A stretch of 47,478 nt of DNA from assembly GCA_017994695.1 (NCBI GenBank), contig JAGOKF010000022.1, positions 1 through 47,478 on the forward strand, written 5' to 3'. The DNA comes from Myxococcota bacterium. GTDB taxonomy: Bacteria; Myxococcota_A; UBA9042; DTJE01. How positions within the stretch are numbered: position 1 is the stretch's first letter; each line of letters begins with the position of its first letter. The notes below the pieces were generated by a model. It did no database searches and had not been told where the DNA came from. It was given only the letters and a program-made list of their open reading frames with translations. Positions 25,315 through 35,866 of the stretch are shown piece by piece. The translations under genes were made by a program, and so were the position numbers.

Positions 25315-26760
25315 TCAGGGGACCGTCACGGTCCGGGACCGCCAGGAGGAATTCCCGGTGCGGTCCACCGCCCAGACCAGCACCTCGTAGGATCCCGGAG
25401 CGGGCCAGGTGTGGGTGACCTCGGTGCCGGCAGCCGAGGAGAGGTCCCCGAAGGACCAGAAGATTCCCGAAATCCCGTCGTCGTCCGTGGCATCGACCCG
25501 GAGGCGGGCCGTGAGACCCTTCGACTGGACGATCTCCGGGTCCGTCAGGACGGGATCCGCGTTGGGCTCCCGGGGCCACTGTTCCGCTGGAATCGGCGCG
25601 GGGGCCTGGACCGGGAGGACCCAGGTCTCCCCCTCGGGTCCCGACTCGATCCGCCCCCCCGCCAGCGCTACGGCCTCCCGGGCCAGTCGCTCCGTGGCGT
25701 CCAGGGACCTGCGGACCGACCAGTCCGTGTAGTCGAAGGTCTTGTCCCAGTCCATCTCCGACACGTATTCCGGCGGGATGCCCGACAGGCCCAGGAAGGT
25801 CCCGAGGATCCCCCCGACCGTCGAGGCGTTGCAGTCGCTGTCCTGGCCGCCCCGCATCGCGATGACGATGCTCTTCCAGAAGTCCCCCTTCCCGTAGAGG
25901 AGCCCCATCAGCACGTAGCCGGCATTCATCTTCGCGTCGATGTTGTAGGGCTTGTCCTTCCCCACGGGGCAGCGGTCCCGGTCGCCCCACTTCCGCTCCA
26001 ACTCGTCCCAGGTCGCCGTCCAGTCGTCCGGGTGTGCCCGGTGACCGTCCACGACGTCCTGGAGCAGGCGGCGGAAATCGGTTTCCGGGGGCACGGCATC
26101 CAGTCCCGCCTGGATGACCTCGTCGAGGGTCCCGGCGGTGAAGGCGGCGGCATGCATCGCCGCGACGAAGATCCCGCCCATCACCCCGTCCCCGAACCCG
26201 ACGAGGTGGCCGTGGCGCCAGGCCAGTTCGGCCGCCGTGGCCGGGAGTCCCGGGCTCATCAGGCCCAGGAAGTCCGCCTCAATCTGCCAGTCGATGTCGT
26301 CGCAGTGTTCGTTGTTCCGGTAGTGTCCGGAATCGGGCGCCGGAATGCCGTTCCGCAGGTTGTTCCGCGCCGCCTCGTTGCCGTGCCACAGCATGAAGCC
26401 GGTCGCCGCGAAGGAATCCCCCAGGTCCTTCCACGACGCCCGGACCCCGTGGCGGTCCATCGCGTCCAGGAACGGGATCTCGACGTAGAGGTCATCCTGC
26501 ATCCAGGCCGTGAAGAAGGCCATCGGGTCCCATTCCGGGACCTCGCCCTCGGGGATGATCCGTCCCAGGTAGCCGAACTCGGTGAAGCCCGCGGCCACCA
26601 CCCCCACCATCTGGCCCACCCAGCCGCCGGCCATCCGGTCCCGCACCAGGTCGCCGGAAAGACGGACGACGGGGGTCTCCTCCCCGGGGGAAGCCTGGCA
26701 GCCCGTCCCCGCCAGGACCGCCAGGAACCAGATCGCCGCAAGGCCGCGCATTCCTGCCAT
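25315..26760 (-). CDS. Exported ADP-ribosylglycohydrolase-like lipoprotein with C-terminal PKD-like domain
   Basis: A 481-residue protein. Signal peptide MAGMRGLAAIWFLAVLAGTGC, lipobox ending at Cys21. Residues about 38-375 resemble the ADP-ribosylglycohydrolase/DraG fold: DRMAGGWVGQMVG at the place of the first helix, MQDDLYVE where the family has TDDT, DDIDWQIE, and GGQDSDCNASTVGGILG, the equivalent of the metal-binding GGDxDTxA motif. The C-terminal about 80 residues (DATDDDGISGIFWSFGD, PGSYEVLVWAVDRTGN) look like a PKD domain. ADP-ribosylglycohydrolases are usually cytosolic, so an outer-envelope lipoprotein form is notable. Substrate unknown. ATG at 26758-26760 after GGGAG; 32 bases after the gene above it, likely one operon. 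Confidence 0.82.
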   Translation of the reverse strand: MAGMRGLAAIWFLAVLAGTGCQASPGEETPVVRLSGDLVRDRMAGGWVGQMVGVVAAGFTEFGYLGRIIPEGEVPEWDPMAFFTAWMQDDLYVEIPFLDAMDRHGVRASWKDLGDSFAATGFMLWHGNEAARNNLRNGIPAPDSGHYRNNEHCDDIDWQIEADFLGLMSPGLPATAAELAWRHGHLVGFGDGVMGGIFVAAMHAAAFTAGTLDEVIQAGLDAVPPETDFRRLLQDVVDGHRAHPDDWTATWDELERKWGDRDRCPVGKDKPYNIDAKMNAGYVLMGLLYGKGDFWKSIVIAMRGGQDSDCNASTVGGILGTFLGLSGIPPEYVSEMDWDKTFDYTDWSVRRSLDATERLAREAVALAGGRIESGPEGETWVLPVQAPAPIPAEQWPREPNADPVLTDPEIVQSKGLTARLRVDATDDDGISGIFWSFGDLSSAAGTEVTHTWPAPGSYEVLVWAVDRTGNSSWRSRTVTVP

Positions 26761-26792
26761 GGTCACTGCTCCCGACGAGTTGGTAAGGAACG

Positions 26793-27749
26793 TCAGAGCG
26801 ACTCGACGCTCTCGGCAACGCGCAGCGGGAAGGCCGTCCCGAAGGCCACCAGGAGGTTCTTGCGGGCCTTTGCGAGCAGGGATGCTGGCGCCCGGTGTCC
26901 CCGCCAGGACACGGCGTCCGGTCCGAAGAAGAACGCCTTGGGATCGGTCTCGCCGATGCATTGGGCGATCTCGTCGTCGGCCAGGACCTTCCCGTGGATC
27001 AGCGCCGAGGCCACCAGCAGGTTGATGAAGCCGTGGTGCCAGTGCTCGCCCACGATCCTCCGGAACGGCACGTGCAGGCCTCCGGTGGCCTTCAGGGGAA
27101 CCCCGTGGGCCGCACAGAGGGACAGCATCCGGGCGACCCGTTCCACCGGCGGGAAGGACTCTGGCTGGGTGCCTCCGCACCGGATCTTCGCCCCGAACCG
27201 GGCCGTTCCGCCGACGTCGGCCAGCCCTTCCACCAGCATCCGGTCCGCCTCCTCGGAGGCGTCCTCGGCGCTTCCCTCGACGAAGAAATCCACCGCCGAG
27301 GGGACCGCGTCCTCCAGGGCTTCCAGGCTCCGTACGCAGAAGGAACGGGCCCGCTCGGCCTTCATGGTGGCCTGGACGTCCCGGGGAAGACGGGCCTCGA
27401 CGGCCTCCAGGGAAAAGAAGCGTGGACCGGAACCCCGGGCCCGGACGGTCGCCATGATGTCCCCGTCGGTCCGGATGCGCCCCAGGACGTCCACTTCGTT
27501 GTCCCCGCCTCCCAGGATCACCGAGATCCGCCAGGGATTTCCGTTCGCCAGGGCGATTTCCTGGGCCAGGCTCTTCGATTCGGGCAGTCGGGCGACGGGC
27601 ACCACGAACCGCCCGAGCATCCAGCCGATCTCGCTTCGGGCCAGCCGCGCGTGGGCGAGCATCGCCCCGGTGAGGTCCAGCGCGGCGGGGGGGAACACCG
27701 ACGCGTCGTCCACCGCCAGGGTCAGCAGGTTCTTCAGGGTCGCCTCCAT
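26793..27749 (-). CDS. Conserved protein of unknown function
   Basis: A 318-residue soluble protein with no signal peptide. I do not recognise a named family. A pattern I recall from uncharacterised bacterial proteins is KIRCGG with ESFPP and later VPLKATGGLHVPFR, where a Lys-x-Thr-Gly-Gly-Leu-His core would fit a phosphate or metal site on an alpha/beta barrel. Its C-terminal half also has NLLVASALIHG. It is the first gene of a likely operon with the exported ADP-ribosylglycohydrolase. The ATG at 27747-27749 follows AAAGGAGTCCGGTGG. The pairing suggests a shared substrate path, but that is inference. Confidence 0.75.
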   Translation of the reverse strand: MEATLKNLLTLAVDDASVFPPAALDLTGAMLAHARLARSEIGWMLGRFVVPVARLPESKSLAQEIALANGNPWRISVILGGGDNEVDVLGRIRTDGDIMATVRARGSGPRFFSLEAVEARLPRDVQATMKAERARSFCVRSLEALEDAVPSAVDFFVEGSAEDASEEADRMLVEGLADVGGTARFGAKIRCGGTQPESFPPVERVARMLSLCAAHGVPLKATGGLHVPFRRIVGEHWHHGFINLLVASALIHGKVLADDEIAQCIGETDPKAFFFGPDAVSWRGHRAPASLLAKARKNLLVAFGTAFPLRVAESVESL

Positions 27750-27784
27750 GCCACCGGACTCCTTTCCCGGAAAGGGCGAAGGTC

Positions 27785-27814
27785 ACTATGCGATGAGCCG
27801 CGGGGATTCGTAAA
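27785..27814 (-). promoter_or_regulatory. Candidate promoter of the 318-residue protein and its operon
   Basis: On the minus strand TTTACG (27814-27809), 18 bases, CATAGT (27790-27785). Each box matches consensus at four of six bases. Confidence 0.35.
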
Positions 27815-27852
27815 GAGGAAAATTGAGGGGGCGGACGCATCCACCCGACGGA

Positions 27853-28440
27853 TCAGCCGTGCTTCCGGAAGAACTCCTGGGCCCCTTCGGGGTCGGCCTT
27901 CATCGTGTCGCTTCCCGGGGTCCAGTTCGCGGGGCAGACCTCCCCGTGGATCCGGGTGTACTGGATGGCGTCGAGGACCCGGAGCGTCTCGTCCACGCTG
28001 CGGCCGATGCCGAGGTCATGGACGACCTGGTAGGCGATCTTCCCTTCGGGGTCGATGATGAAGAGGCCCCGGAGCGCGATGCCGGGATCGACCAGCACGC
28101 CGTAGTCCGAGGAGATCTTCTTCGAGATGTCCGAGACCAGGGGGTAATGGATTTCCCCGAGGCCGCCCTTGCTCCGGGGGGTCTGGATCCAGGCCAGGTG
28201 GCTGTACTCGCTGTCCACGGACACGCCCAGGATCTCGGCGTTCCGCTTCCGGAACTCCTCGATCCGGTCGCTGAAGGCCGTGATTTCCGTCGGGCAGACG
28301 AACGTGAAGTCCAGGGGATAGAAGAAGAGGACCACCCACTTGCCCCGGTAGGACGCGAGGTCCACCGTCACGAATTCCTTTCCCGAAACCGCTTTGGCGA
28401 TGAACTGAGGGGCCTGCGTGGTCACCAGGGGAGCTGCCAT
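27853..28440 (-). CDS. ahpC: Peroxiredoxin, typical 2-Cys AhpC/Prx1 type
   Basis: A 195-residue thiol peroxidase that reduces hydrogen peroxide and organic hydroperoxides. The peroxidatic Cys49 is in DFTFVCPTE with preceding FFYPLD; the resolving Cys169 is in GEVCPANW, as in the AhpC/Prx1 subfamily. Length and the [13 protein letters not shown] segment are typical. It lacks an adjacent ahpF, so the reductant is probably a thioredoxin-like system elsewhere. The ATG at 28438-28440 has a perfect AAGGAGG. It is divergent from glnS across a 135-base gap. Confidence 0.96.
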   Translation of the reverse strand: MAAPLVTTQAPQFIAKAVSGKEFVTVDLASYRGKWVVLFFYPLDFTFVCPTEITAFSDRIEEFRKRNAEILGVSVDSEYSHLAWIQTPRSKGGLGEIHYPLVSDISKKISSDYGVLVDPGIALRGLFIIDPEGKIAYQVVHDLGIGRSVDETLRVLDAIQYTRIHGEVCPANWTPGSDTMKADPEGAQEFFRKHG

Positions 28441-28512
28441 GGAACAACCTCCTTGCGGTTGAAGAACCTTGCCGTATCGTCCAGGCGCCAGAACCAGGAC
28501 CGTAGGCATCCG

Positions 28513-28542
28513 GGAATATGGGCCTTCCCAAGCGTTCGTCAA
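28513..28542 (-). promoter_or_regulatory. Candidate promoter of ahpC
   Basis: Minus strand TTGACG (28542-28537, five of six), 18 bases, TATTCC (28518-28513). It lies in the ahpC/glnS divergent gap; a weak plus-strand box TACACT (28549-28554) could serve glnS. Confidence 0.45.
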
Positions 28543-28575
28543 TGGGGGTACACTTCCGCGACCTTGGAGGACGCC

Positions 28576-30756
<2,181 letters not shown>

Positions 30757-30841
30757 GCGGTCCCCTTCCGGCGCCACATCCCGCGGTTCCTTTCGGCGGT
30801 CACCGGCAGGCGCGACGAAAATCCCTCCAGGACAGAACCGG

Positions 30842-31605
30842 CTACCAGATCCCGGGGAGAATCGCCCTTCGATCGGGGGGGTAGTCCGGGAAACGGTCCC
30901 GGTACCAGGCGTGGTGGGCCACGGCCCGGGGGAACAGGTTGGCCGCGGTCCAGATGGAGAAGACGAGCCCGCCGACCGACCAGGTGAGGATGGCCCACCC
31001 GGTCCACTGCACCCACTCGCCCAGGTAGTTCGGGGAAGTGACCCACCGGAACAGGCCACCCCGGGGGATCCGGTACCCCGTCTCGCCGGGGGCCCGGAGG
31101 TTCCGCAGGATGTGGTCCGAGTGGACGTGGGTCGCGAGGCCGCCCAGGAACAGCACCAACCCCAGCAGGAAGCGCGGATCCCGGAGCCACTCCACGGGCC
31201 GGGGTTCGTGGACCAGGAACAGGCCGCCTCCGTTCAGGAAGGCGTTGCCGACGTTGAAGAGGAACCCCATCGCCACCACGACCACCGGGACGGGATTCCC
31301 CGACCGGATCAGGAACGGATAGACGAGGGTCCGGTAGCCGTAATGCGTCAGCCAGAGGGCCAGGAAGACCCATGCGGTCGCGTGCTGGAATGGAACGGGC
31401 GTCCCACCAGGAAGAACAGGATCGTGGCCAGGATCGCCGGGCTTTCCATCAGCACCCAGGCGGGCCGGGCCGCGAGGGCCGGGCCCCATCGGCGGCCGCC
31501 GTGGCGCCCGTATCCCGCCGGGAGCCGGAGCAGCACCAGGAAGACCACCACCGCCAGTCCGAGGTAGGCCCGGACGACCCAGGCGTAGAGTTCCTGCCAG
31601 TTCAT
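30842..31605 (-). pseudogene. Steroid 5-alpha-reductase-like membrane protein, broken by a frameshift
   Basis: Two frames together encode one membrane protein of about 254 residues. The 5' part (ATG 31603-31605, MNWQELYAWVVRAYLGLA) ends at about 31400 in LFFLVGR; the rest continues in another frame from PVPFQHATAW. The C-terminal half closely follows animal 3-oxo-5-alpha-steroid 4-dehydrogenases (SRD5A): [43 protein letters not shown], then [13 protein letters not shown]. These enzymes use NADPH to reduce a C4-C5 double bond in steroids or polyprenols. The frames fit loss of one base near 31400; no slippery heptamer is present. It may be an assembly error or a recent mutation. The ATG overlaps the Rrf2 gene stop (ATGA), so they form an operon. 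Confidence 0.82.
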
Positions 31606-32027
31606 GGGGCCCCCGGAGTCTGGCTGGCCTGGAACTCGGCCAGGGAGGTCCGGGCCAGGCGATCCCGCACGTCCCGGGTCGCCCGGACCAGGGTGTCGCC
31701 GAAGAGGCAGCGTCCCGCAGGGCAGCGGGGGTGGTCCATCAGGCAGCCTCCCGGGTGCAGGGGGCCGTCGATCGCCTCGTAGATTTCCAGCAGCGTGTAC
31801 TCCTCGGGGGACCGCGAGAGCCGGAACCCCCCGTGGGGCCCCCTGACCGACGCCAGCAGCCCCAGGCGCGCCAAGCGCTGGAGCACCTTGGCGAGGTGGG
31901 CCGTCGAGACGGGCAGTTCCTCCTTGAAGTCCTTCACCGACAGCCAGCGGGCCGGATCCCGGGCCAGGATGACCATCGCGTGCAGGCCGATCGATGCGGC
32001 TTCCGAGACCCGGACCAGCGGATTCAT
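31602..32027 (-). CDS. Rrf2-family transcriptional regulator
   Basis: A 141-residue winged-helix regulator. Helix-turn-helix region STAHLAKVLQRLARLGLL at about 41-58, then the wing SVRGPHGGFRLSR, both hallmarks of Rrf2. Three cysteines, Cys95, Cys102 and Cys107, could ligate an iron-sulfur cluster as in IscR and NsrR, although spacing here is C-x6-C-x4-C, not the IscR pattern. The ATG at 32025-32027 follows GAGGGGG. It is the first gene of a unit with the steroid-reductase-like gene and probably autoregulates through the inverted repeat in its promoter. Confidence 0.92.
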   Translation of the reverse strand: MNPLVRVSEAASIGLHAMVILARDPARWLSVKDFKEELPVSTAHLAKVLQRLARLGLLASVRGPHGGFRLSRSPEEYTLLEIYEAIDGPLHPGGCLMDHPRCPAGRCLFGDTLVRATRDVRDRLARTSLAEFQASQTPGAP

Positions 32028-32042
32028 GGGACCCCCTCGAGT

Positions 32043-32090
32043 CCAAACGCCGGAAAGGCAGGGCTTCCATAGTGGAAATCCGGCATTTGG
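32043..32090. promoter_or_regulatory. Candidate Rrf2 operator: long imperfect inverted repeat plus inner palindrome
   Basis: CCAAACGCCGGA (32043-32054) and TCCGGCATTTGG (32079-32090) are inverted repeats matching at 11 of 12 bases. Inside is TTCCA-TAG-TGGAA (32065-32077), a perfect palindrome lying on the Rrf2 -10 box. The outer right arm overlaps both -35 boxes of the divergent promoters. Confidence 0.5.
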
Positions 32091-32094
32091 TCAA
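32066..32094 (-). promoter_or_regulatory. Candidate promoter of the Rrf2 regulator
   Basis: Minus strand TTGACC (32094-32089, five of six), 17 bases, TATGGA (32071-32066). It faces away from murI and shares bases with the murI -35 box. Confidence 0.55.
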
Positions 32095-32116
32095 TCTTCG
32101 GGTTCCGGGACATACT
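32087..32116 (+). promoter_or_regulatory. Candidate promoter of murI
   Basis: TTGGTC (32087-32092), 18 bases, CATACT (32111-32116). The -35 box overlaps that of the divergent Rrf2 promoter, so the two may compete. Confidence 0.4.
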
Positions 32117-32152
32117 CGGAACGCCACGGGACCGGCGGTCGGGAGGCGGTCG

Positions 32153-33031
32153 ATGCAGCGGGGACCGATCGGGGTGTTCGACTCGGGCTTCGGGGGACTG
32201 ACGGTCCTCCACAGCCTCTGGGAACGGCTTCCCGGCTACGACTACCTCTACCTGGGGGACAGCGCACGGACCCCCTACGGGACCCGGAGCCACGAGCGGG
32301 TGCTGGAATTCACCCGGGAGTCGGTGGAGGCCCTGTTCGACGCCGGCTGCCCGCTGGTCGTCGTGGCATGCAACACCGCCTCCGCCCGGGCCCTCCGGGT
32401 GCTGCAGCAGCGCCACCTGCCCCGCTTCCGCCCGGACCGGAGGCTGTTGGGTGTGGTCCGACCCTCGGTGGAGGCCCTGGCCGGCCTGCCGCCCGGTGCC
32501 CTTCCCGGATCCACGCCGCCCTCGACGGTCCGCGGCACCGTTGCGGTGCTGGGGACGCCCGGGACCATCGCCTCGGGGACCTATGCCGTGGAACTGGGCC
32601 ACCTGGCCCCGGGGCTGCGGGTCATCCAGCAGGCGTGTCCTCTGTGGGTGCCCCTGGTGGAGGCAGGGGAGATCGAGGGACCGGGGTGCGAGTGGTTCCT
32701 CCATCGATACCTGGACCCGCTCTTCGAGGATCCGGCCCCCCCGACCCGGATCCTGCTGGGATGCACCCACTACCCGCTGCTGCGGCCGGGGATCCTCCGG
32801 ATCGTGCCCCCGGGGACCGACGTGCTGTCCCAGGGGCCCCTGGTGGCCGAGCGCCTGGAGGACTGGCTGCGACGGCACCCCGAGTTCGAGGAGAGGTGTT
32901 CCCGGAACGGAGGCGTCGCCTACTGGACCACCGACGATCCCGGGCGGTTCGACGAGGTGGGCGGCAGGCTGATGGGGACTCCCATCCGGTCCCGCCGGGT
33001 GGACCTTCCGGCATTCTCCGGGGGAACATAG
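32153..33031 (+). CDS. murI: Glutamate racemase
   Basis: A 292-residue cofactor-independent racemase that makes D-glutamate for peptidoglycan. FDSGFGG with Asp10 near the N-terminus, first catalytic Cys73 in VVACNTASA, second Cys204 in LLGCTHYPLL with His206. Length is slightly above the usual 260-280 because of a Pro/Gly insertion at about 108-125. The ATG at 32153 has GGGAGG upstream. It is divergent from the Rrf2 regulator and convergent with the M16 peptidase, from which only 19 bases separate it. Confidence 0.96.
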   Translation: MQRGPIGVFDSGFGGLTVLHSLWERLPGYDYLYLGDSARTPYGTRSHERVLEFTRESVEALFDAGCPLVVVACNTASARALRVLQQRHLPRFRPDRRLLGVVRPSVEALAGLPPGALPGSTPPSTVRGTVAVLGTPGTIASGTYAVELGHLAPGLRVIQQACPLWVPLVEAGEIEGPGCEWFLHRYLDPLFEDPAPPTRILLGCTHYPLLRPGILRIVPPGTDVLSQGPLVAERLEDWLRRHPEFEERCSRNGGVAYWTTDDPGRFDEVGGRLMGTPIRSRRVDLPAFSGGT

Positions 33032-33050
33032 GTTCCCTTTCGGACGCCGG

Positions 33051-35801
33051 TCAGAGCGGGTTGCCGTCGGGATCCAGCGGCACCACGGGCCCTCGGTCCA
33101 GGGCTTCCAGGTCCTTCCGGATCCGCGACGCGTCACCCACCACCACGATGGAGATGCGTCCCAGGTCCAGGTAGCGGGACGCCACCTGCCGTAGGTCCTC
33201 CGACGAGACCCCCCGGATCATGGCCGGATAGCGGTCCAGAGTCTGGTCGGGAAGACCGTAGAGGATCAGGTCCAGGTAGCGGGAGGCGACCTTCTGGAGG
33301 GTCTCGAAGCGCCGGGGATAGCCGTTCACCAGGCTGTTGATCGCGTAGTCCAGTTCCTCGCCCTGCACCGGGCGCTTTCCCCGGACCTCGTCCAGTTCCC
33401 GCAGAATTTCCTGCAGGGCCGGCACGGTGACCTGGGTCTCGACGGGGGCCGTCGCCACCAGGGCCCCGGCGGACCGGGAGTACTGGAACTGGGCCCGGGC
33501 GCCGTAGGTGTAGCCCTTGTCCTCCCGGAGGTTCAGGTTCAGTCGGCTGACGAACTGGCCCCCCAGGGCGGCCTCCAGCACCTCCAGGGAGGGGAAGTCC
33601 GGGGTGTCGCGGGCAGGGCCCGGCAGGGCGGCGACCAGGACCGACTGGGCGGCGCCGGGGCGATCGACCAGGTAGATCCTCGGCGAGTCCGGGACCGGAG
33701 CCGGAGGGAGGACGGGCGCCGGATCGCCGGATGGACCCTTCCAGTTCCCGAACAGGTCCCTCAGCATCGGCTCCAGGGTCCGGCGATCGATGTCGCCGAC
33801 GACCAGAAGACGGGCTCCGACGGGCCGGGCCTGGGAACGCCACCAGCGGGCCACGTCCTCCGGGCGGATGGCCTTCAGGCCCGCCTCGGTTCCCATCGGC
33901 GACCTCCCGTAGGGATGGTCCCGGAAGAGGACCTTCCGGGCGACCTGGGCGGCGATCCAGGCCGGGACGTCCCGGGACTGGACCAGATCCACGAGGTGCA
34001 GATCCCGCTGCCGTTCCACCTCGTCCGCCGGGAAGTCGGGACGCAGCAGAAGATCCGCAAAGAGGCCCAGGGACTCGGACAGGCGCGGCCGGATCAGGGA
34101 CATGCGGGCCAGCACGGCGTCGTTGACCGCCTGGGCCTCGAACTGCGCTCCCAGTCGCTCGAGGGCCTCGGCGATCTCCCGGGAGGATTTCCCGGCAGCG
34201 CCTTCTTCCAGCAGGTCAGTCGTCAGGGATGCCAGTCCCGGAAGATCGGCGGGCTCGGCCGAGAGGCCGCCCGGGAGGATCATCCCCAGGAACACCAGGG
34301 GGACCTGGTGGCGCTCCACCAGGCTGACCTCCAGCCCGTTGGCCAGCGTGAACACCTGTCGCGCCGGGAGGTGGAAATCCGATTCCCGTCCCCGCCCGGG
34401 CATCGAGGCGCGTTCTTCCGGAGAGGCCGTCCCCTCTGAGACGGGGCCGAGGGACGCCGGGCGGGGATGCACCCGGAGCGTCACCCTGGGGGCCCGAAGG
34501 ACCCTCCGGGCGGCCTCCCGGACCTGTTCCCGGGTCAGCCCCAGGTACCGGTCCAGATCCCAGCGGAAGCGGTCCGGGTCCCCCAGGTGCTGGGCATAGA
34601 GGTTCATCCGGTCGGCGATGCCGCCGAAGCCCCCGATGTTCTCCATCGACCGGATGAAGTCCGCGGCGATGGACGTGACGGTGCGTTCCAGTTCCTCCCG
34701 GGTGATCCCGTCCCGGACGATCTCGTCGATGACCGCGGACGCGGCCGCCTCGACGTCCTCCAGGGAGCGGCCGGGCTTGGGCGTCAGCACCACCTGCAGG
34801 ACCCCCGACAGTTGGGAGGAACCGTGGAAGGCACTGGCATCCTGGGCGATCTGCATCCGGTGCACCAGTTGCTGGTAGAGGCGCGACGTCTTGCCCCCGC
34901 CGAGCACCTGGGCCAGGACGTCCATCGCCGCATCGTCCGGCGAAAAGAGGGGAACCGAGTGCCAGGTCCAGTAGGTTCGGGGCAACTGGACGCGATCCTC
35001 CATTTCCACCGACACGTCCCGGCCCAGGGAGGGAACCCAGTCCCGGACCTGGGCCCGGGGCGGACCCGGAGGAAAGGCCCCGAAATACTTGCGCACCAGT
35101 GCCAGGGCCTCCGCGGGGTCGAAGTCCCCGACGATTGCCAGGGTGGCGTTGTCGGGGCCGTACCAGGTCCGGAAGAAGTCCTTGACGTCCTCCAGGCTGG
35201 CGGCGTCGAGGTCCGCCATCGAGCCGATGGTGGGCCAGGAGTAGGGATGGTTCGGCGGATAGAGGACCTGGAGGATCCGCTCCCAGACCAGGCCGTAGGG
35301 CCGGTTCTCGTAGTTCTGGCGACGCTCGTTCTGGACCACGGACCGCTGGTTGTCCAGGCGCTCCTGGTTGATCGCGTCCAGCAGGAAACCCATCCGGTCC
35401 GACTCGAGCCACAGGGCCCGTTCCATCCAGGCCGACGGGACCACCTCCCAGTAGCGGGTGCGGTCCGTGCTCGTGGCCCCGTTCACGGCGCCCCCGATGT
35501 CCTGGAGGGGCTTGAAGAAGTCGTCGTTGAAGTGGGCGGACCCCTGGAACATCAGGTGCTCGAAGAGGTGGGCGAAGCCGGTCCTTCCCGGCCGCTCGTT
35601 CCTGGAACCCACCCGGTAGTTGATGTCGATGGCCACCAGGGGCGCCCGGGTGTCCTGGAGCAGGAACACCGTCAGGCCGTTCTCCAGGCGATGCACCTGG
35701 GGCTTCAGCAGCGTCAACGGGTTTTCCATCATCTTCCCTCTCGCCTCCTGTCCGGGAACACACAGCGCGACCAGGACCATCCAGCCGAGGAACTTTCTCA
35801 T
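33051..35801 (-). CDS. Exported M16-family zinc peptidase (two-domain)
   Basis: A 916-residue pitrilysin-family protease with signal peptide MRKFLGWMVLVALCVPGQEARG. The N-terminal half has the inverted zinc motif HLFEH (His78, Glu81, His82) and distal Glu159 in VVQNERRQ; the signature HLFEHLMFQG and GAVNGATSTDRT are typical. The second half (from about 465) repeats the M16 fold without the zinc motif (FLGMILPGGLSAEP, GYTYGARAQ), as in the fused PqqL/zinc protease type. It probably works in the periplasm. ATG at 35799-35801 after GAGGAGG. It follows the unknown 824-residue protein by 65 bases on the same strand. Confidence 0.94.
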   Translation of the reverse strand: MRKFLGWMVLVALCVPGQEARGKMMENPLTLLKPQVHRLENGLTVFLLQDTRAPLVAIDINYRVGSRNERPGRTGFAHLFEHLMFQGSAHFNDDFFKPLQDIGGAVNGATSTDRTRYWEVVPSAWMERALWLESDRMGFLLDAINQERLDNQRSVVQNERRQNYENRPYGLVWERILQVLYPPNHPYSWPTIGSMADLDAASLEDVKDFFRTWYGPDNATLAIVGDFDPAEALALVRKYFGAFPPGPPRAQVRDWVPSLGRDVSVEMEDRVQLPRTYWTWHSVPLFSPDDAAMDVLAQVLGGGKTSRLYQQLVHRMQIAQDASAFHGSSQLSGVLQVVLTPKPGRSLEDVEAAASAVIDEIVRDGITREELERTVTSIAADFIRSMENIGGFGGIADRMNLYAQHLGDPDRFRWDLDRYLGLTREQVREAARRVLRAPRVTLRVHPRPASLGPVSEGTASPEERASMPGRGRESDFHLPARQVFTLANGLEVSLVERHQVPLVFLGMILPGGLSAEPADLPGLASLTTDLLEEGAAGKSSREIAEALERLGAQFEAQAVNDAVLARMSLIRPRLSESLGLFADLLLRPDFPADEVERQRDLHLVDLVQSRDVPAWIAAQVARKVLFRDHPYGRSPMGTEAGLKAIRPEDVARWWRSQARPVGARLLVVGDIDRRTLEPMLRDLFGNWKGPSGDPAPVLPPAPVPDSPRIYLVDRPGAAQSVLVAALPGPARDTPDFPSLEVLEAALGGQFVSRLNLNLREDKGYTYGARAQFQYSRSAGALVATAPVETQVTVPALQEILRELDEVRGKRPVQGEELDYAINSLVNGYPRRFETLQKVASRYLDLILYGLPDQTLDRYPAMIRGVSSEDLRQVASRYLDLGRISIVVVGDASRIRKDLEALDRGPVVPLDPDGNPL

Positions 35802-35866
35802 TCCGGCGCCTCCTCGAGGGGAAAGGATAGCCGTTTTCCACGGGATGCCCACGGGTCCCCGGGGCG

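Noticed and set aside
31380-31415. Programmed -1 frameshift in the steroid-reductase-like gene
   Set aside because: No slippery heptamer or strong downstream stem was seen at the junction, so mutation or an assembly error is more likely.
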